DNA from: Pandoraea iniqua
Lineage (GTDB): Bacteria > Pseudomonadota > Gammaproteobacteria > Burkholderiales > Burkholderiaceae
Length of the DNA stretch: 64,000 nt
Reading direction: 5' to 3'
Assembly (NCBI RefSeq): GCF_902459685.1
Contig: NZ_CABPSF010000001.1
Location: 186,001 to 250,000, forward strand
Both the position numbers and the translations under genes were made by a program. This document shows, piece by piece, positions 45,705-54,429 of the stretch. Under the pieces are notes generated by a model. It searched no databases, had not been told where the DNA came from, and was given only the letters and a program-made list of their open reading frames with translations. Every line of letters begins with the position of its first letter. Position 1 is the stretch's first letter.

Positions 45705-47024
45705 TCAGAGGCGCGCGAGGGCCTGATCCAGATCGGCCAGCAGGTCGTCGATATGCTCGATACCGATCGACAGGCGCACGGTTTCCTCGCTCACACCGGC
45801 CTTGCGCAACTCTTCCGGCGAGAGCTGGCGGTGCGTGGTCGATGCCGGGTGCGTGGCCAGCGACTTGGCGTCGCCGATGTTCACGAGGCGCGTGAAGAGT
45901 TGCAACGCATCTTGGAACGATGCGCCGGCCGCACGGCCGCCCTTCACCCCGAACGTCAGGATGCCCGGACCGCGTCCCGACAGATACTTCTTCACGAGCG
46001 CGTTGTCGGGATGCTCGGGCAAACCGGCGTAGTTCACCCACTCGACCTTCGGGTGCTGCTTGAGGAACTGCGCCACCTTCAACGCGTTTTCGGTAATGCG
46101 GTCCAGTCGCAGTGCCAGCGTCTCGATGCCTTGCAGGATCTGGAAGGCGTTGAACGGCGAGATGGCCGCGCCGGTGTTGCGCAGCGGCACGACGCGCGCA
46201 CGGCCGATGTACGCGGCCGGCCCGAAGGCTTCCGTGTAGACCACGCCGTGATAGCTCACATCGGGCTCGTTCAGGCGCTTGAAGCGCGTCTTATGGTCGG
46301 CCCACGGGAATTTGCCGGAGTCGACGATGGCGCCGCCCAGACTCGTGCCGTGCCCGCCCAGATACTTGGTGAGCGAATGCACGACGATGTCGGCACCGTG
46401 CTCGAACGGACGCAGCAGATACGGCGACGGCACCGTGTTGTCGATGATGAGCGGAATGCCGTGACGATGCGCAATTTCCGCCAGCTTGGCGATGTCGGTG
46501 ACGTTGCCCAGCGGGTTGCCGACGGATTCGGCGAAGATCGCTTTGGTCTTCTCGTCGATGAGCGGCTCGAACGACTCGGGTTCACGCGGGTCGGCAAAGC
46601 GCGTGGTGATGCCCGAGAGCGGCAACGTGTGCGCCAGCAGGTTGTAGGTGCCGCCGTAGAGCGCGCTCGCCGCCACGATGTTGTCGCCCGCCTCGGCAAT
46701 CGTCTGAATCGCGTACGTGACGGCCGCCTGACCCGAGGCGAGGGCCAGCGCGGCAATGCCGCCTTCGAGCGCGGCGACGCGCTGCTCGAGCACGTCCTGC
46801 GTCGGGTTCATGATGCGGGTGTAGATGTTGCCGGGCACTTTCAAGTCGAACAGATCGGCGCCGTGTTGCGTGTCGTCGAACGCATACGCCACGGTCTGGT
46901 AGATCGGCACCGCCACCGCACGCGTGGTCGGGTCGGGGCGATAGCCGCCGTGCACGGCCAGCGTTTCGAGTCGCCACTTAGGCGCTTGTGCGTTCTCTTC
47001 GGTGCTCTGTGTCTTCTCGGTCAT
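45705..47024 (-). CDS. metY: O-acetylhomoserine aminocarboxypropyltransferase
   Basis: A 439-residue PLP enzyme of the Cys/Met metabolism family making homocysteine from O-acetylhomoserine and sulfide. The N-terminal LAVHGGYRPDPTTRAVAVPI, the PLP lysine in HSLTKYLGGHGTSLGG and the C-terminal SLATHPASTTH typify MetY; the length is right for MetY rather than MetB (about 390). Upstream lie a GTTCCC/GGGAAC hairpin and a 13-bp tandem repeat. No sulfur-assimilation genes are adjacent. Confidence 0.92.
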   Translation of the reverse strand: MTEKTQSTEENAQAPKWRLETLAVHGGYRPDPTTRAVAVPIYQTVAYAFDDTQHGADLFDLKVPGNIYTRIMNPTQDVLEQRVAALEGGIAALALASGQAAVTYAIQTIAEAGDNIVAASALYGGTYNLLAHTLPLSGITTRFADPREPESFEPLIDEKTKAIFAESVGNPLGNVTDIAKLAEIAHRHGIPLIIDNTVPSPYLLRPFEHGADIVVHSLTKYLGGHGTSLGGAIVDSGKFPWADHKTRFKRLNEPDVSYHGVVYTEAFGPAAYIGRARVVPLRNTGAAISPFNAFQILQGIETLALRLDRITENALKVAQFLKQHPKVEWVNYAGLPEHPDNALVKKYLSGRGPGILTFGVKGGRAAGASFQDALQLFTRLVNIGDAKSLATHPASTTHRQLSPEELRKAGVSEETVRLSIGIEHIDDLLADLDQALARL

Positions 47025-47076
47025 GTCGATTGTCTCCGGATAAACATGACGTTCCCTGTGGGGAACGGATGGGTTG

Positions 47077-47115
47077 GCGAGTTTGTTTAGCGGGTTTGTT
47101 TAGCGAGTTTGTTTA
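47077..47115. repeat. 13-bp tandem repeat, three copies, upstream of metY
   Basis: GCGAGTTTGTTTA, GCGGGTTTGTTTA, GCGAGTTTGTTTA head to tail, 53-91 bases before the metY start. May be a regulatory array or a slippage repeat. Confidence 0.8.
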
Positions 47116-47296
47116 GGTATCCGATGACATTCTAATGGTCCGCTCCGCGACGCCTTATCTCTGATCGGCACATGCTTAGCTCGGCCCGGGTGCAACGGTT
47201 CGTAATATCGCGCGTAATAGCGCTTACGTTTGGGCGTTATTCGGCTGGATATACTCGATTCACGCTGATTCACCACCGCTACGGAGTCGCCCGATC

Positions 47297-48247
47297 ATGA
47301 CGTTTCGTTCTGCGCTTTTTGCGCGTCTCAGCACGCACGCCGGTGTGCCGGGGCGTGCCGCTTTGCGATGTGCGCTGGTGTTGGCCTGCATGGCGGGCGC
47401 GTGGTCCGCGACGGCGCATGCGCAGGAGAAGATCAGCATTCCTTCGCTGGATACGGACAGCGCCGGTAAGCCGGTGATGCTCGATGCGTACCTGTTTCGC
47501 GCAGCCAACGCCAAGGGGCCGACACCCGCGGTCGTGTTCATGCATGGCTGTAACGGGATGATTACGCGCAAGGGCAAGATCGACAGCCGCGAGCTCGATT
47601 GGGCGCAACGATTCAACGCGCAGGGGTATACGGTGCTGGCGGTCGACAGCTTTACGTCGCGCGGGCAGGCCAGCGAATGCCGGGGTGGCGGAGATGTTCG
47701 ACCGTCGGTGGAGCGCCCGCGTGATGCCTACGGCGCGTTGCGGTATTTGCAGCAACTGCCGGGCATTGCGCCGGATCGCATCGCGCTGATGGGCTGGTCG
47801 CATGGCGGTGGCACGGTGCTGTACTCCGTGGGGCCGCGCAGCCCGGGCAAAGTGCCGGTGAGCGCATCGACGCCTGCACCCACGCCGCCTGACTTCGTGG
47901 CAGCCGTCGCGTTCTATCCGGGGTGGTGCAACACGAAGGCCCAAGGGCCCGACTGGTCGACGCGTATCCCGTTGCTCGTGCTGATCGGTGCCGATGACGT
48001 CTGGTCCAAGCCGGTGCCGTGCGACGCGTTCGTGAAAGACGTGACGGCCAAGGGCGCGCCGATCACCTTCCACATGTATCCGGGCGCGTATCACGACTTC
48101 GACTATCCGAATCTGCCGTTGCGCGAGCGCCCTGAGTTCACCAATCCGAAAACGCATATCGTCCCGATCACCGGCACGCAGCCGGAAGCCCGCGACGACG
48201 CTATCGCTCGCGTCACTGCATTTCTGGCGAAGGCTTTTGCGTCTTGA
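47297..48247 (+). CDS. Exported dienelactone-hydrolase-like alpha/beta hydrolase
   Basis: A 316-residue secreted or periplasmic hydrolase. A signal peptide ends near ATAHA-QE. The nucleophile elbow GWSHGGG gives the catalytic Ser, with Asp in IGADDVW and His in GAYHDFDYP, in the normal order. Oxyanion-hole segment FMHGCNGM precedes it. The dienelactone-hydrolase branch acts on small esters or lactones; the natural substrate is unknown. A GCAGATGCCCG hairpin follows at 48292-48318. Confidence 0.85.
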   Translation: MTFRSALFARLSTHAGVPGRAALRCALVLACMAGAWSATAHAQEKISIPSLDTDSAGKPVMLDAYLFRAANAKGPTPAVVFMHGCNGMITRKGKIDSRELDWAQRFNAQGYTVLAVDSFTSRGQASECRGGGDVRPSVERPRDAYGALRYLQQLPGIAPDRIALMGWSHGGGTVLYSVGPRSPGKVPVSASTPAPTPPDFVAAVAFYPGWCNTKAQGPDWSTRIPLLVLIGADDVWSKPVPCDAFVKDVTAKGAPITFHMYPGAYHDFDYPNLPLRERPEFTNPKTHIVPITGTQPEARDDAIARVTAFLAKAFAS

Positions 48248-48291
48248 TATTTCGCGGCGCCAAAACGTCTAGGGAATTTGAGTGATTCGAT

Positions 48292-48318
48292 GCAGATGCC
48301 CGGCTGGCGGGCATCTGC
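48292..48318 (+). other. Strong stem-loop after the hydrolase gene
   Basis: GCAGATGCCCG pairs perfectly with CGGGCATCTGC around a 5-base loop. No T run follows, so it is either a weak terminator or a border element of the adjoining array. Confidence 0.6.
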
Positions 48319-48346
48319 GGGCGATTCGGTGGCGGTTATGCACCGG

Positions 48347-48578
48347 GTATCCACAGGTTAATCACCGCAAAACCCCGGGATTTCCACAGGTAATCCACTG
48401 GCAATGCCCCAGTTATCCAAGGCATATCCACAGCTTGTTCACGGCTTATCCACGACTTATCCACCCGAATGAGGCGACTTATCCCGTGGTTATCCCTGCG
48501 CTATCCCCTGACTGTCCACAGACTTGTCCCTGTGCCAATCACAGGTTGTTCACTGGGTTATCGACAGACTTATCCACA
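48347..48578 (+). repeat. Phased 11-bp array of DnaA-box-like sequences
   Basis: About 21 degenerate units repeat every 11 (at the right end 11-12) bases, all in one orientation, with consensus TTATCCACAGG. Examples: GTATCCACAGG at 48347, ATATCCACAGC at 48424, TTATCCACGAC at 48446, TTATCCACCCG at 48457, TTATCGACA at 48558 and the exact DnaA box TTATCCACA at 48570-48578. The period is close to one helical turn, so all boxes face the same side of DNA. A role in DnaA binding or titration is inferred. Confidence 0.8.
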
Positions 48579-48610
48579 ATCCGTCGACGTGGCATCGTTT
48601 CGCGCGGACA

Positions 48611-48644
48611 AAACAAAATCGGCCGCCAGAATTGCGGCCGATTT
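48611..48644 (-). terminator. Terminator of the second DUF4148 gene
   Basis: On the minus strand AAATCGGCCGC pairs with GCGGCCGATTT (11 bp, 7-base loop) and TTGTTTTG follows; 76 bases after the stop. Confidence 0.8.
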
Positions 48645-48719
48645 GTGATCGGTGAGGGTGCGTGACCCGGAGTCGCGTCGCGCCTAACTGCGGCGCCGGC
48701 TCACGGGCACATACGGCGA

Positions 48720-49022
48720 TCAGCTACCGAAGTAAGTGCTACCTGCGCTGGCAACGTTGGTCACCGAGCCTGCCATCACCGGCTGTGCGGCACCGCCAAC
48801 CTTGGCAACCGTCGTCGGATACACCGAGTCGTGTTGTTCGAGCAGACCGGCTTGCTCGGCTTGGACGAGTTCCGTGCGGACCTGTGCGCGGCTCACGGCG
48901 CTAGTTTGCGGAACCCATGCGAATTCCGAAGGACCTTCGAAGGCGTCGCTGGCAAAGGCCGAACCGGCCGACACAGCAAGCATTGCGGAAACCAGAGCCG
49001 AGGTAATAAGAGTGCGTTTCAT
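48720..49022 (-). CDS. DUF4148 family small secreted protein
   Basis: A 100-residue exported protein. The ATG at 49022 follows CAGGAGAAAACATC. The signal peptide ends at GSAFA-SD. The mature part contains one DUF4148 unit, SRAQVRTELVQAEQAGLL, and ends SAGSTYFGS, an ending shared with the Gln-rich protein at 35444. Function unknown; it is the second family member in the window. Confidence 0.82.
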   Translation of the reverse strand: MKRTLITSALVSAMLAVSAGSAFASDAFEGPSEFAWVPQTSAVSRAQVRTELVQAEQAGLLEQHDSVYPTTVAKVGGAAQPVMAGSVTNVASAGSTYFGS

Positions 49023-49334
49023 GATGTTTTCTCCTGTCGTTTGAACGTTGGCGGTGTTCGTTTCACCGTCGACAGTTGCAGTCTATTGCTGCCATCAATC
49101 ACAATAAACACGATAATTGTCTATTTTAAATTGCTGTTTTAGAAATAATGTGCGCAAGACGGGGCGGATGCAGACACGCAAGTGAGCGCTAACGCAGCAG
49201 TGGCGAGGGTTTCGGGCTGGGGGAGGTCTGAATGCGACACCGCCGCCCGGGCGTGAGCCTCGGGCGGCGGTGTGGTGGATCAGCGAATCAGGGGCTGATC
49301 GCTGGATCGCGGTGCGGCGAGATGCCTAGGCGGA
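49023..49334. other. Intergenic region with AT-rich promoter zone and long stem-loop
   Basis: 312 bases. 49080-49150 is strongly AT-rich, fitting a promoter for the DUF4148 gene. A 13-bp perfect stem ACACCGCCGCCCG/CGGGCGGCGGTGT sits at 49237-49273, 62 bases beyond the stop of the next minus-strand gene, without a T run in either direction. Confidence 0.6.
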
Positions 49335-49757
49335 TCAGGCGTCGTCGTCGAGCCAAGGCACTTCGACATCGGTCAGGAACGCGACCATGGCGAGCGGACG
49401 GGCTTCGTGATGCCCCAACTTGCCGTCGGCACGATGCCACTCGACCTGGAACGTCTCAGGGTACTTGTCGGCGCGAAGCTGCACGGTACGCAGTTCTTCT
49501 TCGTCGGCTTCGTCGATCGGACCGTCGAACGACAGCACGAGCGATTGCGGCCACACGCCGTCTTCCGGGTCATAAATCTTGTCGCCACCCGGCACGTCCA
49601 CGACTGCGTCGACGCCGATCGTCTTCGATGCGGCCACGATCATCTCGCCAAGGGCACGCAGCAAGGCAGTGGCGCGCGCGGAGTTGATCTGGCGCATGGC
49701 GAGATCGCCGCGCGTCAGGGCTTGTTCCAGCTTGGGATCGGTTTTTTGTTTGGTCAT
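49335..49757 (-). CDS. Conserved hypothetical acidic protein
   Basis: A 140-residue soluble protein. ATG 49757 follows CGAGGA at good spacing; the upstream ORF start at 49787 is less likely. The composition is acidic, with a C-terminus FLTDVEVPWLDDDA and a helical N-terminal part (RATALLRALGEMIVAASKTIG). No domain is recognised. Codon use and the ribosome site support a real gene. Confidence 0.65.
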   Translation of the reverse strand: MTKQKTDPKLEQALTRGDLAMRQINSARATALLRALGEMIVAASKTIGVDAVVDVPGGDKIYDPEDGVWPQSLVLSFDGPIDEADEEELRTVQLRADKYPETFQVEWHRADGKLGHHEARPLAMVAFLTDVEVPWLDDDA

Positions 49758-49944
49758 GCGGGTCCTCGGTAAAACGTTAGTCACCATGCAGCGCGGCGAG
49801 TGATGTCACTTCCGACTCCAGCGGCGTGCGTGGGGTTCCGATGCTACCACCGTCGCGCACGCCGGGGCGCATTACAATGCGGCTTTCGTCATTTGTCTTA
49901 CCCCGGGTGCAGGCAATTCTTAGCCTGCGCCGCCTGGAGCCGTC

Positions 49945-50289
49945 ATGGATTCACCCAAGCAAGATCAAGCCCCGCAAGCCACCGCCAACACTGCCAGCGA
50001 GACCTATGTGCGTCTGCTGGGCGAGACCGCCAAGATCGACTGGAAGGATCTGGAATCGTTTTTCGCGCGCGGTGTGCTGCTGTACGTCGCGCCGGGCGTC
50101 GATCTCGTGTCGGTCGCCGAAGCCGTCGCCAACGACGACACACCTGTCGTGACCCAGTGGCTCTCGTCCGGCATGGTGGAACGCATGCAGGCCGAACAAG
50201 CCAGCGATTTTGCCGCCCGCACCCCCGAATTGTGGGCCGTGGTGGTCGCGCCGTGGGTGCTCGTGCAGGAGCGCTCCGTCAGTCCGTGA
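49945..50289 (+). CDS. DUF2288 family protein
   Basis: A 114-residue soluble protein matching the DUF2288 pattern: ETAKIDWKDLESFFARGVLLYVAPGVDLVSV and DDTPVVTQWLSSGMVERM, with a C-terminal WAVVVAPWVLVQER. The family is widespread in proteobacteria and has no known function. It is convergent with the next gene across a 13-bp triplet repeat. Confidence 0.8.
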   Translation: MDSPKQDQAPQATANTASETYVRLLGETAKIDWKDLESFFARGVLLYVAPGVDLVSVAEAVANDDTPVVTQWLSSGMVERMQAEQASDFAARTPELWAVVVAPWVLVQERSVSP

Positions 50290-50302
50290 GGTCGGTAGGT
50301 AG

Positions 50303-50340
50303 GGTTAGTCGGTGAGGTTAGTCGGTGGGGTTAGTCGGTA
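50303..50340. repeat. 13-bp tandem repeat, three copies, across a gene end
   Basis: GGTTAGTCGGTGA, GGTTAGTCGGTGG and GGTTAGTCGGTA in tandem. The third copy covers the stop codon of the minus-strand gene, so it encodes its last residues (AGITD). Confidence 0.8.
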
Positions 50341-50705
50341 ATGCCGGCTTCGACCAGACGTCGCGTGCAGTCTTCCAGCAGGTCTTGCGCGACGGCTGAC
50401 GCATAAGCGTAGTCCGCGTCGAGCGATTCCGTCATCTCGTGTGCCGTGTACAGCCCCGCTTCGCGCGAGAGCGTGCCGGCCAGCTCGCGTGCGAAATCGT
50501 CGCTCAACTCCGACAACACGCGCCGCTCCGCCAGCGGCAATTGCAGTTTCGAGCGTGACAGCCAAAGCTGTGCGAGCGAAGCGCCCTGTTTGTCGGTCAT
50601 CCACTGTCCATGCTCGTAATAGGCCGAGAGTCGCTCGGCCGTCAGCGCGAACAGCAAGGCGCGACGGGTGTTGAAATTCAGACGAATCGGTGTGGCTTCC
50701 GGCAT
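50331..50705 (-). CDS. Conserved hypothetical protein, 124 residues
   Basis: A soluble, mostly helical protein starting at ATG 50705 after CAGAGAG. No domain is recognised. Characteristic parts are FNTRRALLFALTAERLSAYYEHGQW and LLEDCTRRLVEAGITD. The longer frame back to 51062 is rejected since it would overlap the LysR gene. The LysR gene ends 71 bases upstream in the same direction. Confidence 0.6.
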   Translation of the reverse strand: MPEATPIRLNFNTRRALLFALTAERLSAYYEHGQWMTDKQGASLAQLWLSRSKLQLPLAERRVLSELSDDFARELAGTLSREAGLYTAHEMTESLDADYAYASAVAQDLLEDCTRRLVEAGITD

Positions 50706-50776
50706 GACGATTGCACTCTCTGGTGGATGTTGAGCAAGGGGCCAGGTGAGCGGGGGGAGCAAGGGCGCCAAAGGTA

Positions 50777-51670
50777 TCACGCAAACAACCGCAGCAGCGC
50801 GGTGCGCGCGTGGCGGATCAATTCGGTCTCGTCGGCACGCCCCGGTATCAGATGGAATTCGGCGCGCGGCAGCGGGGGCAGTCCCAGCGACGGCGGGCAC
50901 ACGACGAGGTCGGACGTGAGCGCCGACTCGTTCAGACACGAAATCCCCAAGCCGGCCCCCAGCGCCAGTTGCATCCCCGCGACACCCGCTGCCGAGTGCG
51001 AGACGCGGTACGGCACTTTGTGGCGCTCGAGCACACTGAGCACCAGACTTTGCAGCGCACACGAGGGCGGCAGCGTGACGAGGGGCAACGGCTCTCCCAG
51101 CGGTTCGGCAAGCGTCGACGACATTGCCCAGACCAGCCGCTCGCGGCGCACCAGCGTGCCCGGCGCACGATAGCCCAGTGCCTTCGGCGCCTTGCCCATG
51201 TCGTCATTCATCAGCCGCAACGCCAACCCCACATCGAAGTGTTCGCCAGTCAGCGCCGTGCGCTCGATCTGCGCACTTTGCATCGCGCTCACATGCAAAC
51301 GCAGGCGCGGATACAGGCTCGCGAAGCGCTTGAGCACACGGCCCACATCGTGCGGGCGGTAGTAATCGGTGATGGCGATGCGCAGTTCGCCGTCGAGCAA
51401 TACGCCTTGCAGGTCTTCAAACGCGGCCTCGGACAGCGCGGAAATCTGCCGCGCGTAGGCAATCAGGCGCGTGCCGGCCGGCGTCGCGCGCATGCCCTTG
51501 CGTGAGCGCACCAGCAGCGGCTGGCCCGCCCGCTCTTCCAGCTTCTTCAATTGTTCGCTGACCGTCGATTGCGACAGAAAGATCAGCTCGGCCGCAGCCG
51601 AAATGCTGCCCGCATCGTGAATGGCGATGAAGGTGCGTAACTGCGTGAGGTCGAAGGCGCGGGCGTTCAT
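50777..51670 (-). CDS. LysR family transcriptional regulator
   Basis: A 297-residue regulator with a typical N-terminal helix-turn-helix (DAGSISAAAELIFLSQSTVSEQLKKLE) and effector domain (LRIAITDYYRPHDVGRVL). It is divergent from an MFS gene starting about 160 bases away and probably controls it. Effector unknown. Confidence 0.88.
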   Translation of the reverse strand: MNARAFDLTQLRTFIAIHDAGSISAAAELIFLSQSTVSEQLKKLEERAGQPLLVRSRKGMRATPAGTRLIAYARQISALSEAAFEDLQGVLLDGELRIAITDYYRPHDVGRVLKRFASLYPRLRLHVSAMQSAQIERTALTGEHFDVGLALRLMNDDMGKAPKALGYRAPGTLVRRERLVWAMSSTLAEPLGEPLPLVTLPPSCALQSLVLSVLERHKVPYRVSHSAAGVAGMQLALGAGLGISCLNESALTSDLVVCPPSLGLPPLPRAEFHLIPGRADETELIRHARTALLRLFA

Positions 51671-51831
51671 GGCGGCTCTCGGGTGGATGCTGTCACTGCA
51701 ATAGCGCAGCAGTATCTCTGCGGTTTCTCGCTTATCGCGTCGAACCGGCGCGCCTCGGCGTAGATAATCCGGAAAACACGATATAAGGCATCGAATTTTC
51801 CCGCTTTTCCGATGGATTGTCTATCCGTACG

Positions 51832-53301
51832 ATGCGTAGCATCCCTCCTCCTCTGCGACGCGCCTCCGGGCCGTGCACCGTGTCACTCATGAACGATCGC
51901 CTCTCGTGTACCGCCGCGCCGCCCGGCCCGGCTATTCCCTTGGTTCCCCTCACGCCTCTGACGCCCGGGCCTGCGCCCACGGTATTGCCTGCGGCTGACG
52001 CGGCGCTGCGCCGTGGCGGTACCCGTGCATTGGGGCGTGAGCATCGCTGGAAGGTGCTGGGTGTGGGCGTGGCGGCCAACGCCAGCTTTGCCGCCGCCTT
52101 GGGCGGCCTGCCGGCAACCGCCGTGCAGATGCGCAGCGACTACGCGCTCGCCAACGGCGATCTCGGCCTCGTGCTTGGGTTGATCGGGCTGGGCATTGCC
52201 GTGTCCGAATTGCCTTGGGGCATGCTCACCGACCGTTGGGGCGACCGTCGTGTGCTGCTGGTCGGATTGATGGTGACGGCGGCGGCATTGTTCGCGATGG
52301 GTATCTGGGTGGTGCCGACGCCCCGACATGTGCCGCCGATGCCGTTGCTGGCCGCCGGCATGCTCGCCATCGGCATTCTCGGCGGCAGCGTCAACGGGTC
52401 GAGCGGGCGCGCGGTGATGCGCTGGTTTCATGACGGCGAGCGCGGGCTGGCGATGAGCGTGCGGCAATGCGCCGTGCCGCTGGGCGGCGGCGTCGGCGCG
52501 ATGCTGCTGCCCGGGGCTGCGCTGCATTTCGGCTTCGCTGTGGTCTACATCGGGCTGGCGGTCGCGTGCGTTGCGGCAACGTACATGGCGTGGCTGTGGC
52601 TGCTCGAACCGCCGGAAGAAGCGCATGAGTCGGCGGACGCCGCACGTGTTGCGCCAGTACGTGCCGGCGCTACCGCCGGCGCACCGGTTCAATACTCACC
52701 GCTGCGCGATGCGCGGTTGCTGAGCACGGCGTTGGGTATGGCGGTGCTCGCCATGCCGCAAATTGCCGTACTGACGTTCGGGACGGTCTTTCTGCATGAC
52801 TTCGCACATGCGAGCGTGCTGACGATTTCGCTCACGCTCGGGGCGGTGCAGACCGGGGCGGCGCTCACACGGGTCTGGAGTGGGCGCTATACCGACAAGC
52901 GTCGCAATCGTCCGCAATATCTGCGCGTTTGCACGGTCACAGTGGGCGTTGTCTTTGCGCTGCTGGCGGCACTTGTGGCCGCGCTGACGCTGCACCCGGA
53001 CTGGCTCGCGCACGGCACGCCGTGGCTCATCGCGTTGCTGATCGTGGGCGGCATGGTGGCGTCGGCGTGGCACGGTGTCGCGTTCACCGAACTGGCGACG
53101 CTGGCGGGCGCTTCACGTGCCGGGACCGCGCTTGGCATCGGTAACACGGGGGTCTTCATGACGATGTTCGTCACGCCGCTTTCGATTCCGTTCCTGCTCT
53201 CGATCGGTGGCTGGGCACTCGTGTGGTCAGGCGGGCTCCTGTGTGCCGCGCTGGCGTGGCCGTTGTTTGTGTGGTCGCATCGCGAGCGTGCGGGGCGATA
53301 G
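51832..53301 (+). CDS. MFS transporter
   Basis: About 489 residues. A long Pro/Ala-rich N-terminal tail precedes 12 membrane spans; the first loop carries the MFS motif GMLTDRWGDRRVLLVG. Start is uncertain: TTG 51817, ATG 51832 and ATG 51889 are in frame and none has a good ribosome site. The segment RAVMRWFHDGERGLAMSVRQ and a GNTGVFMTMFVTPL late segment resemble cyanate/nitrate-type MFS members. Paired with the divergent LysR gene; substrate unknown. Confidence 0.82.
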   Translation: MRSIPPPLRRASGPCTVSLMNDRLSCTAAPPGPAIPLVPLTPLTPGPAPTVLPAADAALRRGGTRALGREHRWKVLGVGVAANASFAAALGGLPATAVQMRSDYALANGDLGLVLGLIGLGIAVSELPWGMLTDRWGDRRVLLVGLMVTAAALFAMGIWVVPTPRHVPPMPLLAAGMLAIGILGGSVNGSSGRAVMRWFHDGERGLAMSVRQCAVPLGGGVGAMLLPGAALHFGFAVVYIGLAVACVAATYMAWLWLLEPPEEAHESADAARVAPVRAGATAGAPVQYSPLRDARLLSTALGMAVLAMPQIAVLTFGTVFLHDFAHASVLTISLTLGAVQTGAALTRVWSGRYTDKRRNRPQYLRVCTVTVGVVFALLAALVAALTLHPDWLAHGTPWLIALLIVGGMVASAWHGVAFTELATLAGASRAGTALGIGNTGVFMTMFVTPLSIPFLLSIGGWALVWSGGLLCAALAWPLFVWSHRERAGR

Positions 53302-53319
53302 GCTTTCGCCGCCAAGTCA

Positions 53320-54228
53320 CTACGGCAGATGCACGTGCTCGACGAGAAAATCGAGAAACGCGCGCACGCGGGCGGGCAGGTGTCCGCCCTGCCCCACATA
53401 GACGGCATGCACGGGCTCCAGATCGCCCGGGTTGTAGTCTTCGAGCACGGCGACGAGGCGTCCTTCGCGCAGGTCGGCATCGACGTGATACCGCGAGTGA
53501 CGCCCGAGCCCGAGGCCTTCGACGGCGAGCTTGCGCATGATCTCGCCGTTGCTCACGACCATGTTGCCGATCTGCGGGTAGTGCGTGATGCCGCCTGCCC
53601 CGTCGAGAAATGGCCAGCCCTGCACCTGACGATCGAAGTTGAAGGCCATCACGTTGTGATGAATCAGGTCGGCGGGGGTGCGCAGCGGACCGTTGCGCGC
53701 GAGGTAGCCGGGGGACGCGACGACATGCATGCGGCTCTCGCCGAGCTTGCGCGCGACCAGTCGCGAGTCGCGCAGCGGCCCCGCCCGCACGGCGACATCG
53801 GCGCGTTGCTCCAGCAGGTCGACGACGGTGTCAGTCAGCGTGAGATCGAGCCGGATTTCAGGGAATTGTGCGAGAAATGCCGGGATGACCGGCAGCAGAT
53901 AGAGTGTGCCGATCGGCACACTGGCGTTCACACGAAGCAGGCCGCGCGGCACAGCGCCAGCAGCCGCTTCGCGCTCCGCCGCCTCGATGTCGGCCAGCAC
54001 GCGGGTGGCGCGCTCGTGAAACGCGGTGCCCTCGGGGGTGAGTTGCAGACGGCGCGTCGAACGGTTGAATAACCGCGCACCCAAGCGCGCTTCGAGGCGC
54101 GCAATCAGCTTGCTCACCGCCGACGGCGTCATGTGAAGCGCCCGCGCTGCGGCTGAAAACCCGCCCAGTTCGGCCACGCGCGCGAAAACTTCCATATCGC
54201 CGGAGCGGTTGACGTCCTGTCGACCCAT
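53320..54228 (-). CDS. LysR family regulator (DmlR-like)
   Basis: A 302-residue regulator; ATG 54228 follows GAGGG at good spacing. The DNA-binding region FARVAELGGFSAAARALHMTPSAVSKLIARLE and the effector part RADVAVRAGPLRDSRLVARKLG place it in the large CrgA/DmlR-like branch. It is divergent from the MFS gene starting at 54430 and convergent with the preceding MFS gene (18-base gap). It most likely controls the divergent exporter. Confidence 0.88.
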   Translation of the reverse strand: MGRQDVNRSGDMEVFARVAELGGFSAAARALHMTPSAVSKLIARLEARLGARLFNRSTRRLQLTPEGTAFHERATRVLADIEAAEREAAAGAVPRGLLRVNASVPIGTLYLLPVIPAFLAQFPEIRLDLTLTDTVVDLLEQRADVAVRAGPLRDSRLVARKLGESRMHVVASPGYLARNGPLRTPADLIHHNVMAFNFDRQVQGWPFLDGAGGITHYPQIGNMVVSNGEIMRKLAVEGLGLGRHSRYHVDADLREGRLVAVLEDYNPGDLEPVHAVYVGQGGHLPARVRAFLDFLVEHVHLP

Positions 54229-54429
54229 CGCAAGTGCCCTCGTGCTCGTCGTTTGACGCATTGTGACTTGAAGTCACAAATGATTTTCCTTCGCGCAGTC
54301 TATTTCATCAATGCGAGGACGTCTATATTGCGTGGCATTGGTCAGCGTTGTCTCAGTGGTTGCTGTTTTTCTTCTGACGCACGGACGCGGCCTTTCCAAA
54401 GATTCGCAATATTCAGACAGGAGTTTCTC

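Larger units (their letters stand above)
48248..48719. other. Gene-free region holding the DnaA-box-like array
   Basis: 472 bases with no supported gene: a stem-loop (48292-48318), the 11-bp repeat array (48347-48578) and the terminator of the next gene (48611-48644). Confidence 0.8.

Noticed and set aside
47025-47296. SAM or SAH riboswitch in front of metY
   Set aside because: Only one short hairpin (GTTCCC/GGGAAC) and a tandem repeat are seen; no known riboswitch core was recognised.
48347-48578. Classical chromosomal oriC
   Set aside because: DnaA-box-like repeats are present, but dnaA, dnaN, gyrB, rpmH or par genes and an AT-rich unwinding stretch are missing nearby; titration or accessory function is kept as the hypothesis.
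48347-48578. CRISPR array
   Set aside because: The period is 11 bases and continuous, with no unique spacers of 30 or more bases and no cas genes.
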